Source: Microbacterium enclense
GTDB lineage: Bacteria > Actinomycetota > Actinomycetes > Actinomycetales > Microbacteriaceae
Reading direction: 5' to 3'
DNA: 64,000 nucleotides
Assembly (NCBI RefSeq): GCF_001456955.1
Contig: NZ_KQ758468.1
Coordinates: forward strand, 186,001-250,000
The translations under genes were made by a program, and so were the position numbers. This document shows positions 46,433-54,942 of this stretch, piece by piece. A model generated the notes under the pieces. The model made no database searches and was not told the origin of the DNA. It saw nothing but the letters and a program-made list of their open reading frames with translations. Each line of letters opens with the position of its first letter. Positions within the stretch are counted from its first letter, which is position 1.

Positions 46433-47206
46433 TCAGTCGTCCAGCGGCCCGTCGAACAGGATCGTCGTGCGATTCGTCGCGGCATCCGGGATCACCCGGG
46501 CTCGCACACCGTAGACGTCGGCGATGAGGGCGGGAGTCAGCACGGCGGCCGGCGTGCCGGCGGCCACCACTCTGCCCTCGCGCAGCACGAGCACGCTGTC
46601 GCAATAGGTCGCCGCCAGATTGAGGTCGTGCAGCGCCACGATGCTCGTGACCGGCAGGGAAGACACGAGCGCGAGGATGTCGAGCTGGTGGCGGATGTCG
46701 AGGTGGTTCGTCGGCTCGTCGAGCAGCAGCTCGCGAGGCTCCTGCGCCAGCGCACGGGCGATCTGCGCGCGCTGGCGTTCACCGCCCGAGAGCGTGTGCC
46801 ACAGGCGGTCGGCCTTGTCGGTCAGTCCGACACGCGCGAGGGCGGCGTCGACGGCCTGCTCGTCGCCCGCCGTCGATCCGCCCCAGACGGGGCGATGCGG
46901 CGTGCGGCCGAGTCTGACGACGTCGCGCACGACGATGTCGGCGTCGGTCTCGGCGTGCTGCGTCACGACCGCGACGGTGCGGGCGATGTCGCGGCGTCGC
47001 CACGACGACAGGGGGCGATCGTCGAGCAGCACCTCGCCGGCGTCGGGGCGGGCGGCCCCCTGCAGCAGGCGCAGCAGCGACGACTTGCCCGAGCCGTTCG
47101 GTCCGAGCAGGCCCACGGTGGTCCCGGGTTCGGGATGCAGTGAGACGCCGTCGACGACGAGCGCACCGCCGCGGCTCCAGTGCACGTCACGGGCTTCGAG
47201 TGTCAT
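46433..47206 (-). CDS. Iron-siderophore ABC transporter, ATP-binding protein
   Basis: 257 residues, FecE/FepC type: Walker A GLLGPNGSGKSSLLRLL, Q-loop VTQHAETDADIVV, signature LSGGERQRAQIARAL, Walker B LLLDEPTNHLDI, switch ALHDLNLAA. The C-terminus with VLTPALIADVYGVRARVI is characteristic of the siderophore subfamily. Overlaps the permease stop by 4 bp. Confidence 0.93.
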   Translation of the reverse strand: MTLEARDVHWSRGGALVVDGVSLHPEPGTTVGLLGPNGSGKSSLLRLLQGAARPDAGEVLLDDRPLSSWRRRDIARTVAVVTQHAETDADIVVRDVVRLGRTPHRPVWGGSTAGDEQAVDAALARVGLTDKADRLWHTLSGGERQRAQIARALAQEPRELLLDEPTNHLDIRHQLDILALVSSLPVTSIVALHDLNLAATYCDSVLVLREGRVVAAGTPAAVLTPALIADVYGVRARVIPDAATNRTTILFDGPLDD

Positions 47207-48258
47207 GCGCGGCCCCTCCGTCGCAGCAGCAGGGCGACGAAGACGGGGACGCCGACGATCGCCGTTCCCACGCCGACCGGCAGCGGCGTCGGCGCGAACA
47301 GGGTGCGGCTGGCGGCATCCACCCACACCATGAACACGGCGCCCACGACCGCGGCGAGCGGCACGACGCGCGCGTGGCGCTGGCCGACGAGCAGGCGGAC
47401 GGCGTGCGGCACGACGAGGCCGACGAAGCCGACCGCGCCGACGACGCTGACGAGCGCGGCCGTCATGAGCGCCGTCACGACGAGCAGTCCGATCCGCGTC
47501 TGCGCGACCGGGATGCCGAGGGATGCGGCGACGTCGTCGCCGAAGGTGAAGGCGTCGAGGGCGCGGGCCGCGGCCGTGCAGATCACGCCGCCGACGACGA
47601 CGACCCCGGCGCACAGCGCGACATCGTCCCACCGCATGCCCTCGAGCGAGCCGAGCAGCCAGAACATCACACCGCGCGTCTCATCGCTGTCGGCGACGGC
47701 GAAGACGACGAGCGATGTGACCGCCGAGAAGAACTGCGTGCTGGCGACACCGGCGAGGATGACCCCCGACGTGCCGCCCGAGGTGAACCGCGCGAGCACG
47801 AGCACGAGTCCGAAGGCGACGAGCGCCCCCACGAACGCCCCGCCCGACAGCCCGAGCACGCCGCCGCCGATACCGAGGACGCCGATGACGACCGCCCCCG
47901 TCGACGCTCCCGACGACACCCCCAGCACGAACGGCTCGGCGAGCGGATTCCGCAGCAGCGACTGCATCACGACACCGCAGAGCGCCAGTCCCGCCCCGGC
48001 GCACGCGGCGACCAGGGCACGGGGGAGGCGCTCCTCCCACACGATCGCGTTCTTCGCCGCTTTGACCGGGATGTCCGCGAGTCCGAGGTGGTTCAGCAGC
48101 ACGTCGCGCACGTTCACCAGCGACACGTCGGCGGGCCCGAGCGTCACCGCGACCCCCACCGAGGCAGTCAACACCACCAGACCGACGGCGGCGAGCACGA
48201 TGCCGAGGCCCGCGGTGCCACGACCGAGCCGGGCGCGCGAGACGACGGTGGTGCTCAG
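47203..48258 (-). CDS. Iron-siderophore ABC transporter, permease (FecCD family)
   Basis: About 351 residues, 9-10 membrane segments. FecCD signatures: WEERLPRALVAACAGAGLALCGVVMQSLLRNPLAEPFVLGVSSGAS in parts; AGVASTQFFSAVTSL and VGFVGLVVPHAVRLLVGQRH. No ATG or GTG fits the boundary well. A CTG at 48258 overlaps the upstream stop as CTGA and has GGGAG 6 nt upstream. Alternatives are GTG at 48282 or 48285 inside the preceding gene. Works as a homodimer with the ATPase and the lipoprotein. Confidence 0.85.
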   Translation of the reverse strand: MSTTVVSRARLGRGTAGLGIVLAAVGLVVLTASVGVAVTLGPADVSLVNVRDVLLNHLGLADIPVKAAKNAIVWEERLPRALVAACAGAGLALCGVVMQSLLRNPLAEPFVLGVSSGASTGAVVIGVLGIGGGVLGLSGGAFVGALVAFGLVLVLARFTSGGTSGVILAGVASTQFFSAVTSLVVFAVADSDETRGVMFWLLGSLEGMRWDDVALCAGVVVVGGVICTAAARALDAFTFGDDVAASLGIPVAQTRIGLLVVTALMTAALVSVVGAVGFVGLVVPHAVRLLVGQRHARVVPLAAVVGAVFMVWVDAASRTLFAPTPLPVGVGTAIVGVPVFVALLLRRRGRA

Positions 48259-49301
48259 AGCGTGCTCCCGTTGGCATCCCACCACGCGCGGATCTTGTCG
48301 AGCGCGTCGACGAAGCGAATGGAGGGGTTGAGCTCGGCGCCGTGGAGGGCGATGTAGCGCTTCTCCTTGACCGCGGTCATGGTGCTCGTCAGCGGGTCGC
48401 TTTCGAGGAACGCGATCTTGTCGTCGAGGCGGTCGCCGGGGAAGCGGTCGCGCTGCAGATCGCCGAGCACGAGCACGTCGGGGTCGGCGGCGACCATGCT
48501 CTCCCAGCCCACGGCGGGCCAGTCGTCGCTCTGGTCGGCGAAGGCGTTGGTCATGTTCGTGGTGGATGCCAACAGGGCGGCGTTCGAGTAGCCGCCGGCG
48601 ACGTAGGGCGTCTTGGTGTCGGCGAACCAGAAGGCCACCGTGTGGCCCTCGAAGTCGATGCCGTCTGTCGCGGCGGCGGCGCGCTCCTTCAGCGACGCGA
48701 CGAGCGCCTCGCCGCGGTCGGCGACGTCGAAGACGCGCGCGAGGTCGCGGATCTCGCCGTAGAGCACGTCGATCGTGAGGGGGGTGGTGCGCGTGCCGCC
48801 CGCGTTGAAGCTGACGTCGCCGTCGCAGTCGGTGGGGGAGAGGTACGAAGCGATGCCGGTCTCGGCGAAGCGGTCGCGCGTGGCGACGCCGCCCTGGGCG
48901 AAGTGGCGGCCGAACGAGGCGGTGACGAAGTCGGGGTCGGAGCCGAGCACCACCTCGTACGAGGGAGCATTGTCCGACAGGCGGGGCACGACGGCGTTCG
49001 CGTCGGCGAGCGTGTCGAGCACCGGATCGGTCCAGGATGCCGTTCCCACCATGCGGTCCTGAAGGCCGAGCGAGAGCAGGATCTCGGTCGAGTCCTGATC
49101 GAGCGACACGACGCGACTCGGCGGGGCGTCGACGGTGACCTCGCGCCCGCAGTTCTCGATCGTCAGCGGGTAGGTCGTCGACCCTTCGCCGGCGGGGGCG
49201 GCGGACGCCTCGGGAACCACCTCCGACGCGCCGCACCCGGCGACGAGGAGGGCGGTCGTCGCGAGGACGAGGGGCAGGACGAGGGCGCGGGCGCGTGGCA
49301 T
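48255..49301 (-). CDS. Iron-siderophore ABC transporter, substrate-binding lipoprotein
   Basis: 348 residues from ATG 49301: MPRARALVLPLVLATTALLV then lipobox VAGC (Cys 23). Periplasmic-binding-fold features of the FepB/FecB class: PSRVVSLDQDSTEILLSLGL, DPDFVTASFGRHFAQGG and ADPDVLVLGDLQRDR. Captures a ferric chelate at the outside of the membrane and feeds the permease. An iron box lies 52-70 bp upstream. Frame is open further upstream, but the lipoprotein signal fixes the start. Confidence 0.92.
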   Translation of the reverse strand: MPRARALVLPLVLATTALLVAGCGASEVVPEASAAPAGEGSTTYPLTIENCGREVTVDAPPSRVVSLDQDSTEILLSLGLQDRMVGTASWTDPVLDTLADANAVVPRLSDNAPSYEVVLGSDPDFVTASFGRHFAQGGVATRDRFAETGIASYLSPTDCDGDVSFNAGGTRTTPLTIDVLYGEIRDLARVFDVADRGEALVASLKERAAAATDGIDFEGHTVAFWFADTKTPYVAGGYSNAALLASTTNMTNAFADQSDDWPAVGWESMVAADPDVLVLGDLQRDRFPGDRLDDKIAFLESDPLTSTMTAVKEKRYIALHGAELNPSIRFVDALDKIRAWWDANGSTL

Positions 49302-49352
49302 CCGGGAACTCCGTAGGGATCGTGTGGCGTGGGCCCGACGGTGGACCGTGGG

Positions 49353-49371
49353 TAAGGATAGCCTCACTTAC
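49353..49371 (-). promoter_or_regulatory. DtxR/IdeR iron box
   Basis: TAAGGATAGCCTCACTTAC resembles the DtxR/IdeR consensus TTAGGTTAGGCTAACCTAA at 13 of 19 positions, including the central TAG and CT. It lies upstream of the iron-uptake operon, so iron-bound DtxR-type repressor should shut it off. Confidence 0.75.
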
Positions 49372-49468
49372 TCGCGGAACGCACAACGGGCGGCTCGTCT
49401 TCCGAGAATCCCGGCGTCAGCGAAGACGTTTCGCGCATCTCGCCGACGGTCGTTCCAACGGGAACCTG

Positions 49469-49497
49469 TTGCCTTGTGTGGTTCTGTGTTGTATCCT
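49469..49497 (+). promoter_or_regulatory. Promoter of the fru operon
   Basis: TTGCCT (49469-49474), 17-bp spacer, TATCCT (49492-49497). The spacer contains TGTGTGGTTCTGTGT, a direct repeat of TGTGT that may be the FruR operator. Transcription would start about 15 bp upstream of fruR. Confidence 0.7.
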
Positions 49498-49521
49498 GTG
49501 GGAATCTTCGAAGGAGATTTC

Positions 49522-50307
49522 GTGTACGCAATGGAGCGCCAGCAGCTCATCGAGCGCGAACTGCGCGACGTCGGACGCGTCAGCGTCGTCGACCTCGCCC
49601 GTCGCTTCGACGTCACGACCGAGACCGTCCGCCGCGACCTCGACCGCCTTGAGACGTCGGGTTCGCTCCGCCGCGTCCACGGCGGTGCCGTCAGCACCGA
49701 CCGCGGCAGCACCGCCGAGTCGACGCTGACCGAGCGTCGTGACCGTCAGGGAGACGCGAAGCGCGCGATCGGGGCCGAGGCGGCGTCGCTGCTCGGTGGC
49801 GGCTTCCGCGGCTCGATCTTCTTCGACGGCGGCACGACCCCGGCTGCGGTCGCCGCGATGCTGCCCGACACCATCGGTTCGTCCTCCGCCGGCGTCGAGG
49901 TCGTGACGCACTCCCTCGAGGCGGCGCACCTGCTCGCCGGCGAGGCGCACCTGTCGCTCACCACCATCGGCGGTCGCGTGCGCGGGGTCACCGCGGCGGC
50001 GGTCGGCGCGCACACGGTGCGCGCGATCTCCCTGCTGCGCCCCGACATCGCCTTCGTCGGGACGAACGGGCTCAGCGCCGGGTTCGGCTTGAGCACCCCC
50101 GATCCCGAAGAAGCGGCCGTGAAGACCGCCATCATCCAATCGGCCCGTCGCGTCGTCCTCGTCGCCGACGCGGCCAAGTTCGGAGAGGAACTGCTCGTGC
50201 GCTTCGCCCGACTCGACGAGATCGACGTGCTCGTCACCGACGCGGCCCCGCCCGCCCCGCTCGCCGCGGCCCTCGCCGACGCCGACGTCGAGGTGCGTGT
50301 CGCATGA
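49522..50307 (+). CDS. fruR: DeoR family transcriptional repressor of the fructose operon
   Basis: 261 residues from GTG 49522, with AAGGAG 5 nt upstream (the ATG at 49531 is too far). N-terminal DeoR HTH: ERQQLIERELRDVGRVSVVDLARRFDVTTETVRRDLDRLE in parts, core VTTETVRRDLDRLE. The C-terminal DeoRC sugar-phosphate-sensing domain carries FFDGGTTPAAVAAML and FVGTNGLSAGFGLSTPD. The likely inducer is fructose-1-phosphate. Overlaps fruK by 4 bp. Confidence 0.93.
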   Translation: MYAMERQQLIERELRDVGRVSVVDLARRFDVTTETVRRDLDRLETSGSLRRVHGGAVSTDRGSTAESTLTERRDRQGDAKRAIGAEAASLLGGGFRGSIFFDGGTTPAAVAAMLPDTIGSSSAGVEVVTHSLEAAHLLAGEAHLSLTTIGGRVRGVTAAAVGAHTVRAISLLRPDIAFVGTNGLSAGFGLSTPDPEEAAVKTAIIQSARRVVLVADAAKFGEELLVRFARLDEIDVLVTDAAPPAPLAAALADADVEVRVA

Positions 50308-51269
50308 TCGTCACCCTCACCGCCAACCCGTCGGCCGACCGCGCGGTCGTCCTGTCCGAGGCCCTGGCCCCGGGCGAGGTGCAGCGGGCCCTCTCGTCGC
50401 GCGAGGACGCCGGTGGCAAGGGCGTCAACGTCGCCCGCGTCGTCTCCGCCGCCGGTGCGCCGGCCCGCGCCGTCGTCCCCGTGAACGCGCACGACCCCTA
50501 CCGCATGCTGCTCGAGGACACCGGCATCGACCTCGACATCGTCGAGGTCGCCGGGCGTGCGCGCGCGAACCTCACGATCACCGACCCCGCCGGCGAGACC
50601 ACGAAGCTGAACCTCCCCGGTGCCGAGCTCTCCGCCGCCGAGGCCGAGGCGGTCGTCGCCGGAGTCGTCGCCGCCGCCGAGGGTGCGACCTGGCTGGTTC
50701 TCGCCGGATCGCTGCCGCCCGGTGTGCCCGCGTCGTTCTATGCCGACCTCGTTGCCGCCGTTCGAGAGCGATGGGGGAGCGCGGCACCGAAGATCGCGGT
50801 CGACGCCTCGGGCGCGGCCCTCGCCGCCGTGGTCGAGCAGGCCCACCCCGATCTCATCAAGCCCAACCACGAAGAGCTCGCCGAACTCGTCGGCGAGGAC
50901 GCCGCCGCCGACACCGACGTGCTCGCGGAGGCCGCCCGCCGTGCGCGCGCCCTCGTGCCGGGCCGCGTGGCATCCGCTCTCGTGACCCTCGGTGCCGACG
51001 GAGCGCTGCTCTTCACCGCCGAGGGCGACTGGCGCGGACGCGCCCCCAAGATCCAGGTCGCCAGCACGGTCGGCGCGGGCGACAGCTCGCTCGCCGGCTA
51101 CCTGCTGGCCGACCTCGAGGGGGCCGCGGCCCCTGACCGCCTCGCGCGCAGCATCGCCTACGGCGCCGCTGCCGCGACCCTGCCGGGGACGCAAGCCCCG
51201 ACACCCGACGATCTGCCCGCGGCACCCATCGTCGTCACCGACTTCGCCACCCCCATCGCTACATCCTGA
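50304..51269 (+). CDS. fruK: 1-phosphofructokinase
   Basis: 321 residues, PfkB family: MIVTLTANPSADRAVVL, the glycine-rich GGKGVNVARVVSAAG, VLAGSLPPGVP, and the catalytic-Asp motif STVGAGDSSLAGYLLADLEG. Phosphorylates fructose-1-phosphate to fructose-1,6-bisphosphate, linking the PTS to glycolysis. Confidence 0.95.
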   Translation: MIVTLTANPSADRAVVLSEALAPGEVQRALSSREDAGGKGVNVARVVSAAGAPARAVVPVNAHDPYRMLLEDTGIDLDIVEVAGRARANLTITDPAGETTKLNLPGAELSAAEAEAVVAGVVAAAEGATWLVLAGSLPPGVPASFYADLVAAVRERWGSAAPKIAVDASGAALAAVVEQAHPDLIKPNHEELAELVGEDAAADTDVLAEAARRARALVPGRVASALVTLGADGALLFTAEGDWRGRAPKIQVASTVGAGDSSLAGYLLADLEGAAAPDRLARSIAYGAAAATLPGTQAPTPDDLPAAPIVVTDFATPIATS

Positions 51270-51287
51270 CCACGGAGGTCACTGATA

Positions 51288-53393
51288 ATGTCCGACATCA
51301 TCACTCCGGAGCTCGTCACTCTCGACGTGCCCCTGGGCACCGACAAGCAGTCGGTGATCCGCGCCCTCGCCGAGCGCGTCGTCGCGCAGGGCCGCGCAAC
51401 CAGTGCGCAAGAGCTCTTCGACGACGCCTGGGCCCGCGAGCAGAAGGACGAGACCGGCTTGCCCGGCGGCATCGGCATCCCGCACGCGCGCAGCGCATCG
51501 GTCACCGAGCCGACCCTCGCCTTCGCGCGCCTAACGCCGGGCGTCGACTTCGGCGCACCCGACGGACCCGCTGACATCGTGTTCCTCATCGCCGCGCCCG
51601 CCGGTGCCGACGAGGCCCACCTGTCGGTGCTGTCGCAGCTGGCCCGCAGCCTCATGCGCGACGACTTCATGTCGGGCCTGCGCGCCGCGCAGAACCCCGG
51701 TGAGGCCGTCCGCATCATCACGGATGCCGTCACCCCGGCGACCGAGACCGCCGCGGCCCCGGCCGCTGCTGCCGCTGCCCCGGCCGCCGCTGCCGCGGCC
51801 CCGGCCGCTGCTACTGCGGCCCCGGCTGCGACGCGCGCCGAGGCCCGCACTGCCACCAAGCCGAAGAAGATCGTCGCCGTCACCGCGTGCGCCACCGGCA
51901 TCGCCCACACCTTCATGGCCGCCGACGCGCTCACCGCCGCCGGCGCCGAGGCCGACGGTGTCGAGCTCGTCGTCGAGCCCCAGGGCTCGAGCGGCTACAA
52001 GGCGCTCCCGCAGAGCGTCATCGACGAGGCCGACGCCGTGATCTTCGCGGTCGACGTCGACGTGCGCGAGCCGCAGCGCTTCGCGGGCAAGCCCGTCGTC
52101 CGCTCGGGCGTCAAGCGCGGCATCGAGCAGCCCAAGCAGCTCATCGCCGAGGCCGTCGCTGCGAGCGACAACCCGAACGCCGCCCGCGTCCAAGGCGGTG
52201 CCGCGGCATCCGTCTCCGACGCCCCGGTCGCCCAGCAGTCGGTCGGCCGTCGCATCCAGCGGTGGCTGCTGACGGGTGTCAGCTACATGATCCCCTTCGT
52301 CGCCGGTGGCGGCCTGTTGATCGCGCTGGGCTTCCTGCTCGGCGGCTACCAGGTCACGCAGAACGCGGCCAACGTCATCATCCAGAACTCGCTGTGGGAT
52401 CTCCCCACCGAGGACATCACGTCGTCGTTCGGCCCGCTGGGCCAGTACCTCGGCTCGGTCGCCTTCATGATCGGCGCGACCTCGATGGGCTTCCTGGTCG
52501 CCGTGCTCGCGGGCTTCATCGCCTACGCCATCGCCGACCGCCCCGGTATCGCTCCCGGTTTCGTCGCCGGTGCCGTCGCGGTGCTCATGAACGCCGGCTT
52601 CATCGGCGGTATCATCGGCGGTCTGCTCGCCGGTTTCATCGCCTGGTGGCTCGGTCGCTTCAACGCCCCTCGCTGGCTGCGCGGCCTCATGCCCGTCGTG
52701 ATCGTGCCGTTCCTCGGCTCGATCTTCGCCTCGGGCCTGATGATCCTGTTCCTCGGCCGCCCGATCGCCGCCCTGATGGCCGCGCTGACCGACGGTCTCA
52801 CCTCCCTTGCATCCAGCGGCGCCGGCGCCATCATCCTCGGCGTCATCCTGGGCCTGATGATGTGCTTCGACCTCGGCGGACCCGTCAACAAGGTCGCCTA
52901 CGTCTTCGCCACGACCGGTCTCGCCGCAGCCACCACGACCAACACCGCGCCGTACCTGATCATGGCTGCCGTCATGGCCGCCGGCATGGTGCCCCCGCTC
53001 GCGATGGCCCTGGCCTCGACCATCCTCGCCCGCGGCAAGTTCACCCCGGTCGAGCGCGAGAACGGTGCGGCCGCCTGGCTGCTCGGCGCCTCGTTCATCT
53101 CCGAGGGCGCGATCCCGTTCGCCGCGGCCGACCCGCTGCGCGTCATCCCCGCCTCGATGGTGGGAGGTGCGATCACCGGTGGTCTCAGCATGCTGATCGG
53201 CGTGCAGTCGTACGCGCCGCACGGCGGCATCTTCGTGCTCTTCGCGATCAACCCGGTGTGGGGTTTCCCGCTCGCGATCATCGCGGGTACCGTCGTGACT
53301 GCGCTGATCGTGGTCGCTCTCAAGGGCATCGGTCGCAGCACGAAGGACGTCGCTGCCGCCGAGGCCGCTCCCGCCGTCACGGTCGCCGCCTAA
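51288..53393 (+). CDS. fruA: Fructose PTS system EIIABC protein
   Basis: 701 residues in three domains. EIIA (1-150) has His66 in GGIGIPHARSAS. An Ala/Pro linker (~154-185), encoded by repetitive GCC/GCT DNA, leads to EIIB with phospho-Cys201 in VAVTACATGIAHTFMAAD. EIIC (~300-690) has membrane helices with FVAGGGLLIALGFLLGGY, ISEGAIPFAAADPLR and AVMAAGMVPPLAMALA. It transports fructose and phosphorylates it to fructose-1-phosphate using HPr downstream. Confidence 0.96.
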   Translation: MSDIITPELVTLDVPLGTDKQSVIRALAERVVAQGRATSAQELFDDAWAREQKDETGLPGGIGIPHARSASVTEPTLAFARLTPGVDFGAPDGPADIVFLIAAPAGADEAHLSVLSQLARSLMRDDFMSGLRAAQNPGEAVRIITDAVTPATETAAAPAAAAAAPAAAAAAPAAATAAPAATRAEARTATKPKKIVAVTACATGIAHTFMAADALTAAGAEADGVELVVEPQGSSGYKALPQSVIDEADAVIFAVDVDVREPQRFAGKPVVRSGVKRGIEQPKQLIAEAVAASDNPNAARVQGGAAASVSDAPVAQQSVGRRIQRWLLTGVSYMIPFVAGGGLLIALGFLLGGYQVTQNAANVIIQNSLWDLPTEDITSSFGPLGQYLGSVAFMIGATSMGFLVAVLAGFIAYAIADRPGIAPGFVAGAVAVLMNAGFIGGIIGGLLAGFIAWWLGRFNAPRWLRGLMPVVIVPFLGSIFASGLMILFLGRPIAALMAALTDGLTSLASSGAGAIILGVILGLMMCFDLGGPVNKVAYVFATTGLAAATTTNTAPYLIMAAVMAAGMVPPLAMALASTILARGKFTPVERENGAAAWLLGASFISEGAIPFAAADPLRVIPASMVGGAITGGLSMLIGVQSYAPHGGIFVLFAINPVWGFPLAIIAGTVVTALIVVALKGIGRSTKDVAAAEAAPAVTVAA

Positions 53394-53420
53394 GACCCCG
53401 TCGAATCGAGAGGATTCACC

Positions 53421-53690
53421 ATGGCAGAACGTCAGGCCACCATCGCCAGCAGCTCGGGACTCCACGCCCGCCCCGCGAAGCTCTTCGTGCAGGCCGTGCA
53501 GGAGAAGAAGATCCCCGTCACGATCTCGGCGAACGGCGGTGCCGACCTGAACGCCGGCAGCATCCTGTCGCTCATGGGCCTCGGCGCCGGTCACGGCACC
53601 GTCGTCACCCTGAAGGCCGAGGGCGAGGGCGCCGAGCAGGCGCTCGACGAACTGGTCGCCCTCCTCGAGACCGACCTCGACGCGCAGTAA
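53421..53690 (+). CDS. ptsH: Phosphocarrier protein HPr
   Basis: 89 residues. Phospho-His15 in SSSGLHARPAKLFVQ and the regulatory-Ser region NAGSILSLMGLG (Ser47). It carries phosphate from Enzyme I to FruA. AGAGGATT precedes the ATG. Enzyme I is not in this window. Confidence 0.96.
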   Translation: MAERQATIASSSGLHARPAKLFVQAVQEKKIPVTISANGGADLNAGSILSLMGLGAGHGTVVTLKAEGEGAEQALDELVALLETDLDAQ

Positions 53691-53703
53691 GCACCTCTGC
53701 ACG

Positions 53704-53748
53704 AACACCGGATGCCACGGGCCCCAGGCTCGTGGCATCCGGTGTTTT
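53704..53748 (+). terminator. Terminator of the fru operon
   Basis: Perfect 16-bp stem AACACCGGATGCCACG / CGTGGCATCCGGTGTT followed by TTCG. Confidence 0.88.
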
Positions 53749-53804
53749 CGCGTGTTCCCCGCCGCGCCGGGGACCGCTGGTGTCCTGGTGTCGCTGTTTC
53801 TTCG

Positions 53805-53871
53805 GTTCGGGGCGGATTCCGCCGTTTGGGGCGAGTTCTTCACGCCCCAAACGGCCGATCGCGCCCCGAAC
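53805..53871 (-). repeat. Long imperfect inverted repeat
   Basis: Arms GTTCGGGGCG (then a 6-nt internal loop) GCCGTTTGGGGCG, and CGCCCCAAACGGC (6 nt) CGCCCCGAAC, around a 9-nt loop. 23 bp pair in all. It lies just past the stop of the minus-strand MBL gene and may be its terminator; it also resembles a mobile-repeat hairpin. Confidence 0.75.
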
Positions 53872-53895
53872 TCCGGACGTCTCGCCGCGGCCCGC

Positions 53896-54534
53896 TCAGA
53901 CGTCGACGGTGTCGCCGGGCTTGAGGTCGACGAATGAGCCGCCGTTCTGCTCGACCGCCCAGGTGAGACGGGCGTCGCCCATCTGCTTTCCCGCGACCGA
54001 CAGCGTCATGTCGTGGGTCGCGAAGACGCGCTCGGGTTTTACGGCGAGGACGTAGTCCATCGCCTCGGCGATCTTGAGCCACGGGGCGCCGACCGGGGCG
54101 GCGAGAAGCTTCACCTTCGCGTGCTTGGGTACCGTGTAGGAGTCGCCGGGGTAGTACAGGGCATCGTTCACCAGGACGCCGACGTTGTCGACGACGGGGA
54201 TGGACTCGTGGATGACGGCGTGCCGGCCTCCGGAGAACTCGAGGTCGAACGGGCCGAGTTCCAGCCGATCGCCCGGATGCACCGCGATGACGTCGAACCC
54301 GGCGGCGGCGTCGACGACTCCCTCGGGGCCGTAGATCGGAACACCGGGATGCGCCTTCTGCAGACGGGTGAGGTGCTCAGGCGTCCAGTGGTCGGGGTGC
54401 TCGTGCGTGATGACGACGCCGACGAGACCGACGAGGTCCTCGAGCGGTGAGGTGAAGCTGCCGGGGTCGATGACCAGCGAGTGGCCCGACTCGACGACGA
54501 CGAGGGCGGCATGTTCGTGCTTCGTGAGACGCAT
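53896..54534 (-). CDS. MBL fold metallo-hydrolase
   Basis: 212 residues, MRLTKHEHAALVVVESGHSL. Metal motif ITHEHPDHWTPEHL (HxHxDH), then GGRHAVIHESIPVVDNVG, YYPGDSYTVP (Asp ligand) and RVFATHDMTLS (His). UlaG/YycJ-like metal-dependent hydrolase fold; substrate unknown. Confidence 0.88.
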   Translation of the reverse strand: MRLTKHEHAALVVVESGHSLVIDPGSFTSPLEDLVGLVGVVITHEHPDHWTPEHLTRLQKAHPGVPIYGPEGVVDAAAGFDVIAVHPGDRLELGPFDLEFSGGRHAVIHESIPVVDNVGVLVNDALYYPGDSYTVPKHAKVKLLAAPVGAPWLKIAEAMDYVLAVKPERVFATHDMTLSVAGKQMGDARLTWAVEQNGGSFVDLKPGDTVDV

Positions 54535-54721
54535 GACGGCAAGTCAACTCCTGGCCGGGGGCGTGCGGCAACCGCTGGCGCGGCGGGTGAACAGGGTCTA
54601 ACGCCTCTTCCCTCGTTCGTCGGATCGCGGTACCGTGCAGGGACACGCCCGGGATTTCGACGGCTCGGCCTCGATTTTGCGTGCGCGTCAATCGTGATGC
54701 ATACTTGAACGGTTGCGACGC

Positions 54722-54797
54722 GGCCCCATCGTATAGCGGCCTAGTACGCCGCCCTCTCACGGCGGTAACGCGGGTTCGAATCCCGCTGGGGTCACCA
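54722..54797 (+). tRNA. tRNA-Glu (anticodon CUC)
   Basis: Acceptor GGCCCCA with TGGGGTC, D arm TATAGCGGCCTAGTA, anticodon stem CCGCC/GGCGG around CTCTCAC (anticodon CUC), T arm GCGGGTTCGAATCCCGC, CCA encoded. Its 3' 20 nt are duplicated 165 bp downstream. Confidence 0.95.
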
Positions 54798-54909
54798 ACA
54801 CGACGAAGAGCTCCGACCGATAGGTCGGGGCTCTTCGTCGTTTCGGCGAGTCCGGCAGGACGAGGAGCCGCATGGGCGGGTTGGGCCCCCTCGCCCGGAG
54901 GCTCCGCGC
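54778..54909. repeat. Tandem duplication, copy 1 (tRNA-Glu 3' end plus terminator)
   Basis: Starts with GAATCCCGCTGGGGTCACCA inside the T arm of tRNA-Glu. Copy 2 begins at 54943, exactly 165 bp later, and matches over about 132 bp with 3 differences. Confidence 0.92.
54801..54843 (+). terminator. Terminator of tRNA-Glu
   Basis: An 18-bp stem CGACGAAGAGCTCCGACC / GGTCGGGGCTCTTCGTCG (one G-U pair) with a GATA loop, then TTT. The same hairpin recurs at 54966-55005. Confidence 0.9.
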
Positions 54910-54942
54910 GCCGCGCAGCGGCGTGTGGAGGGGGCGAAGGGA

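Noticed and set aside
51755..51835. GCC/GCT-rich simple repeat as an independent element
   Set aside because: It encodes the Ala/Pro linker between the EIIA and EIIB domains of FruA and is explained by the protein architecture.
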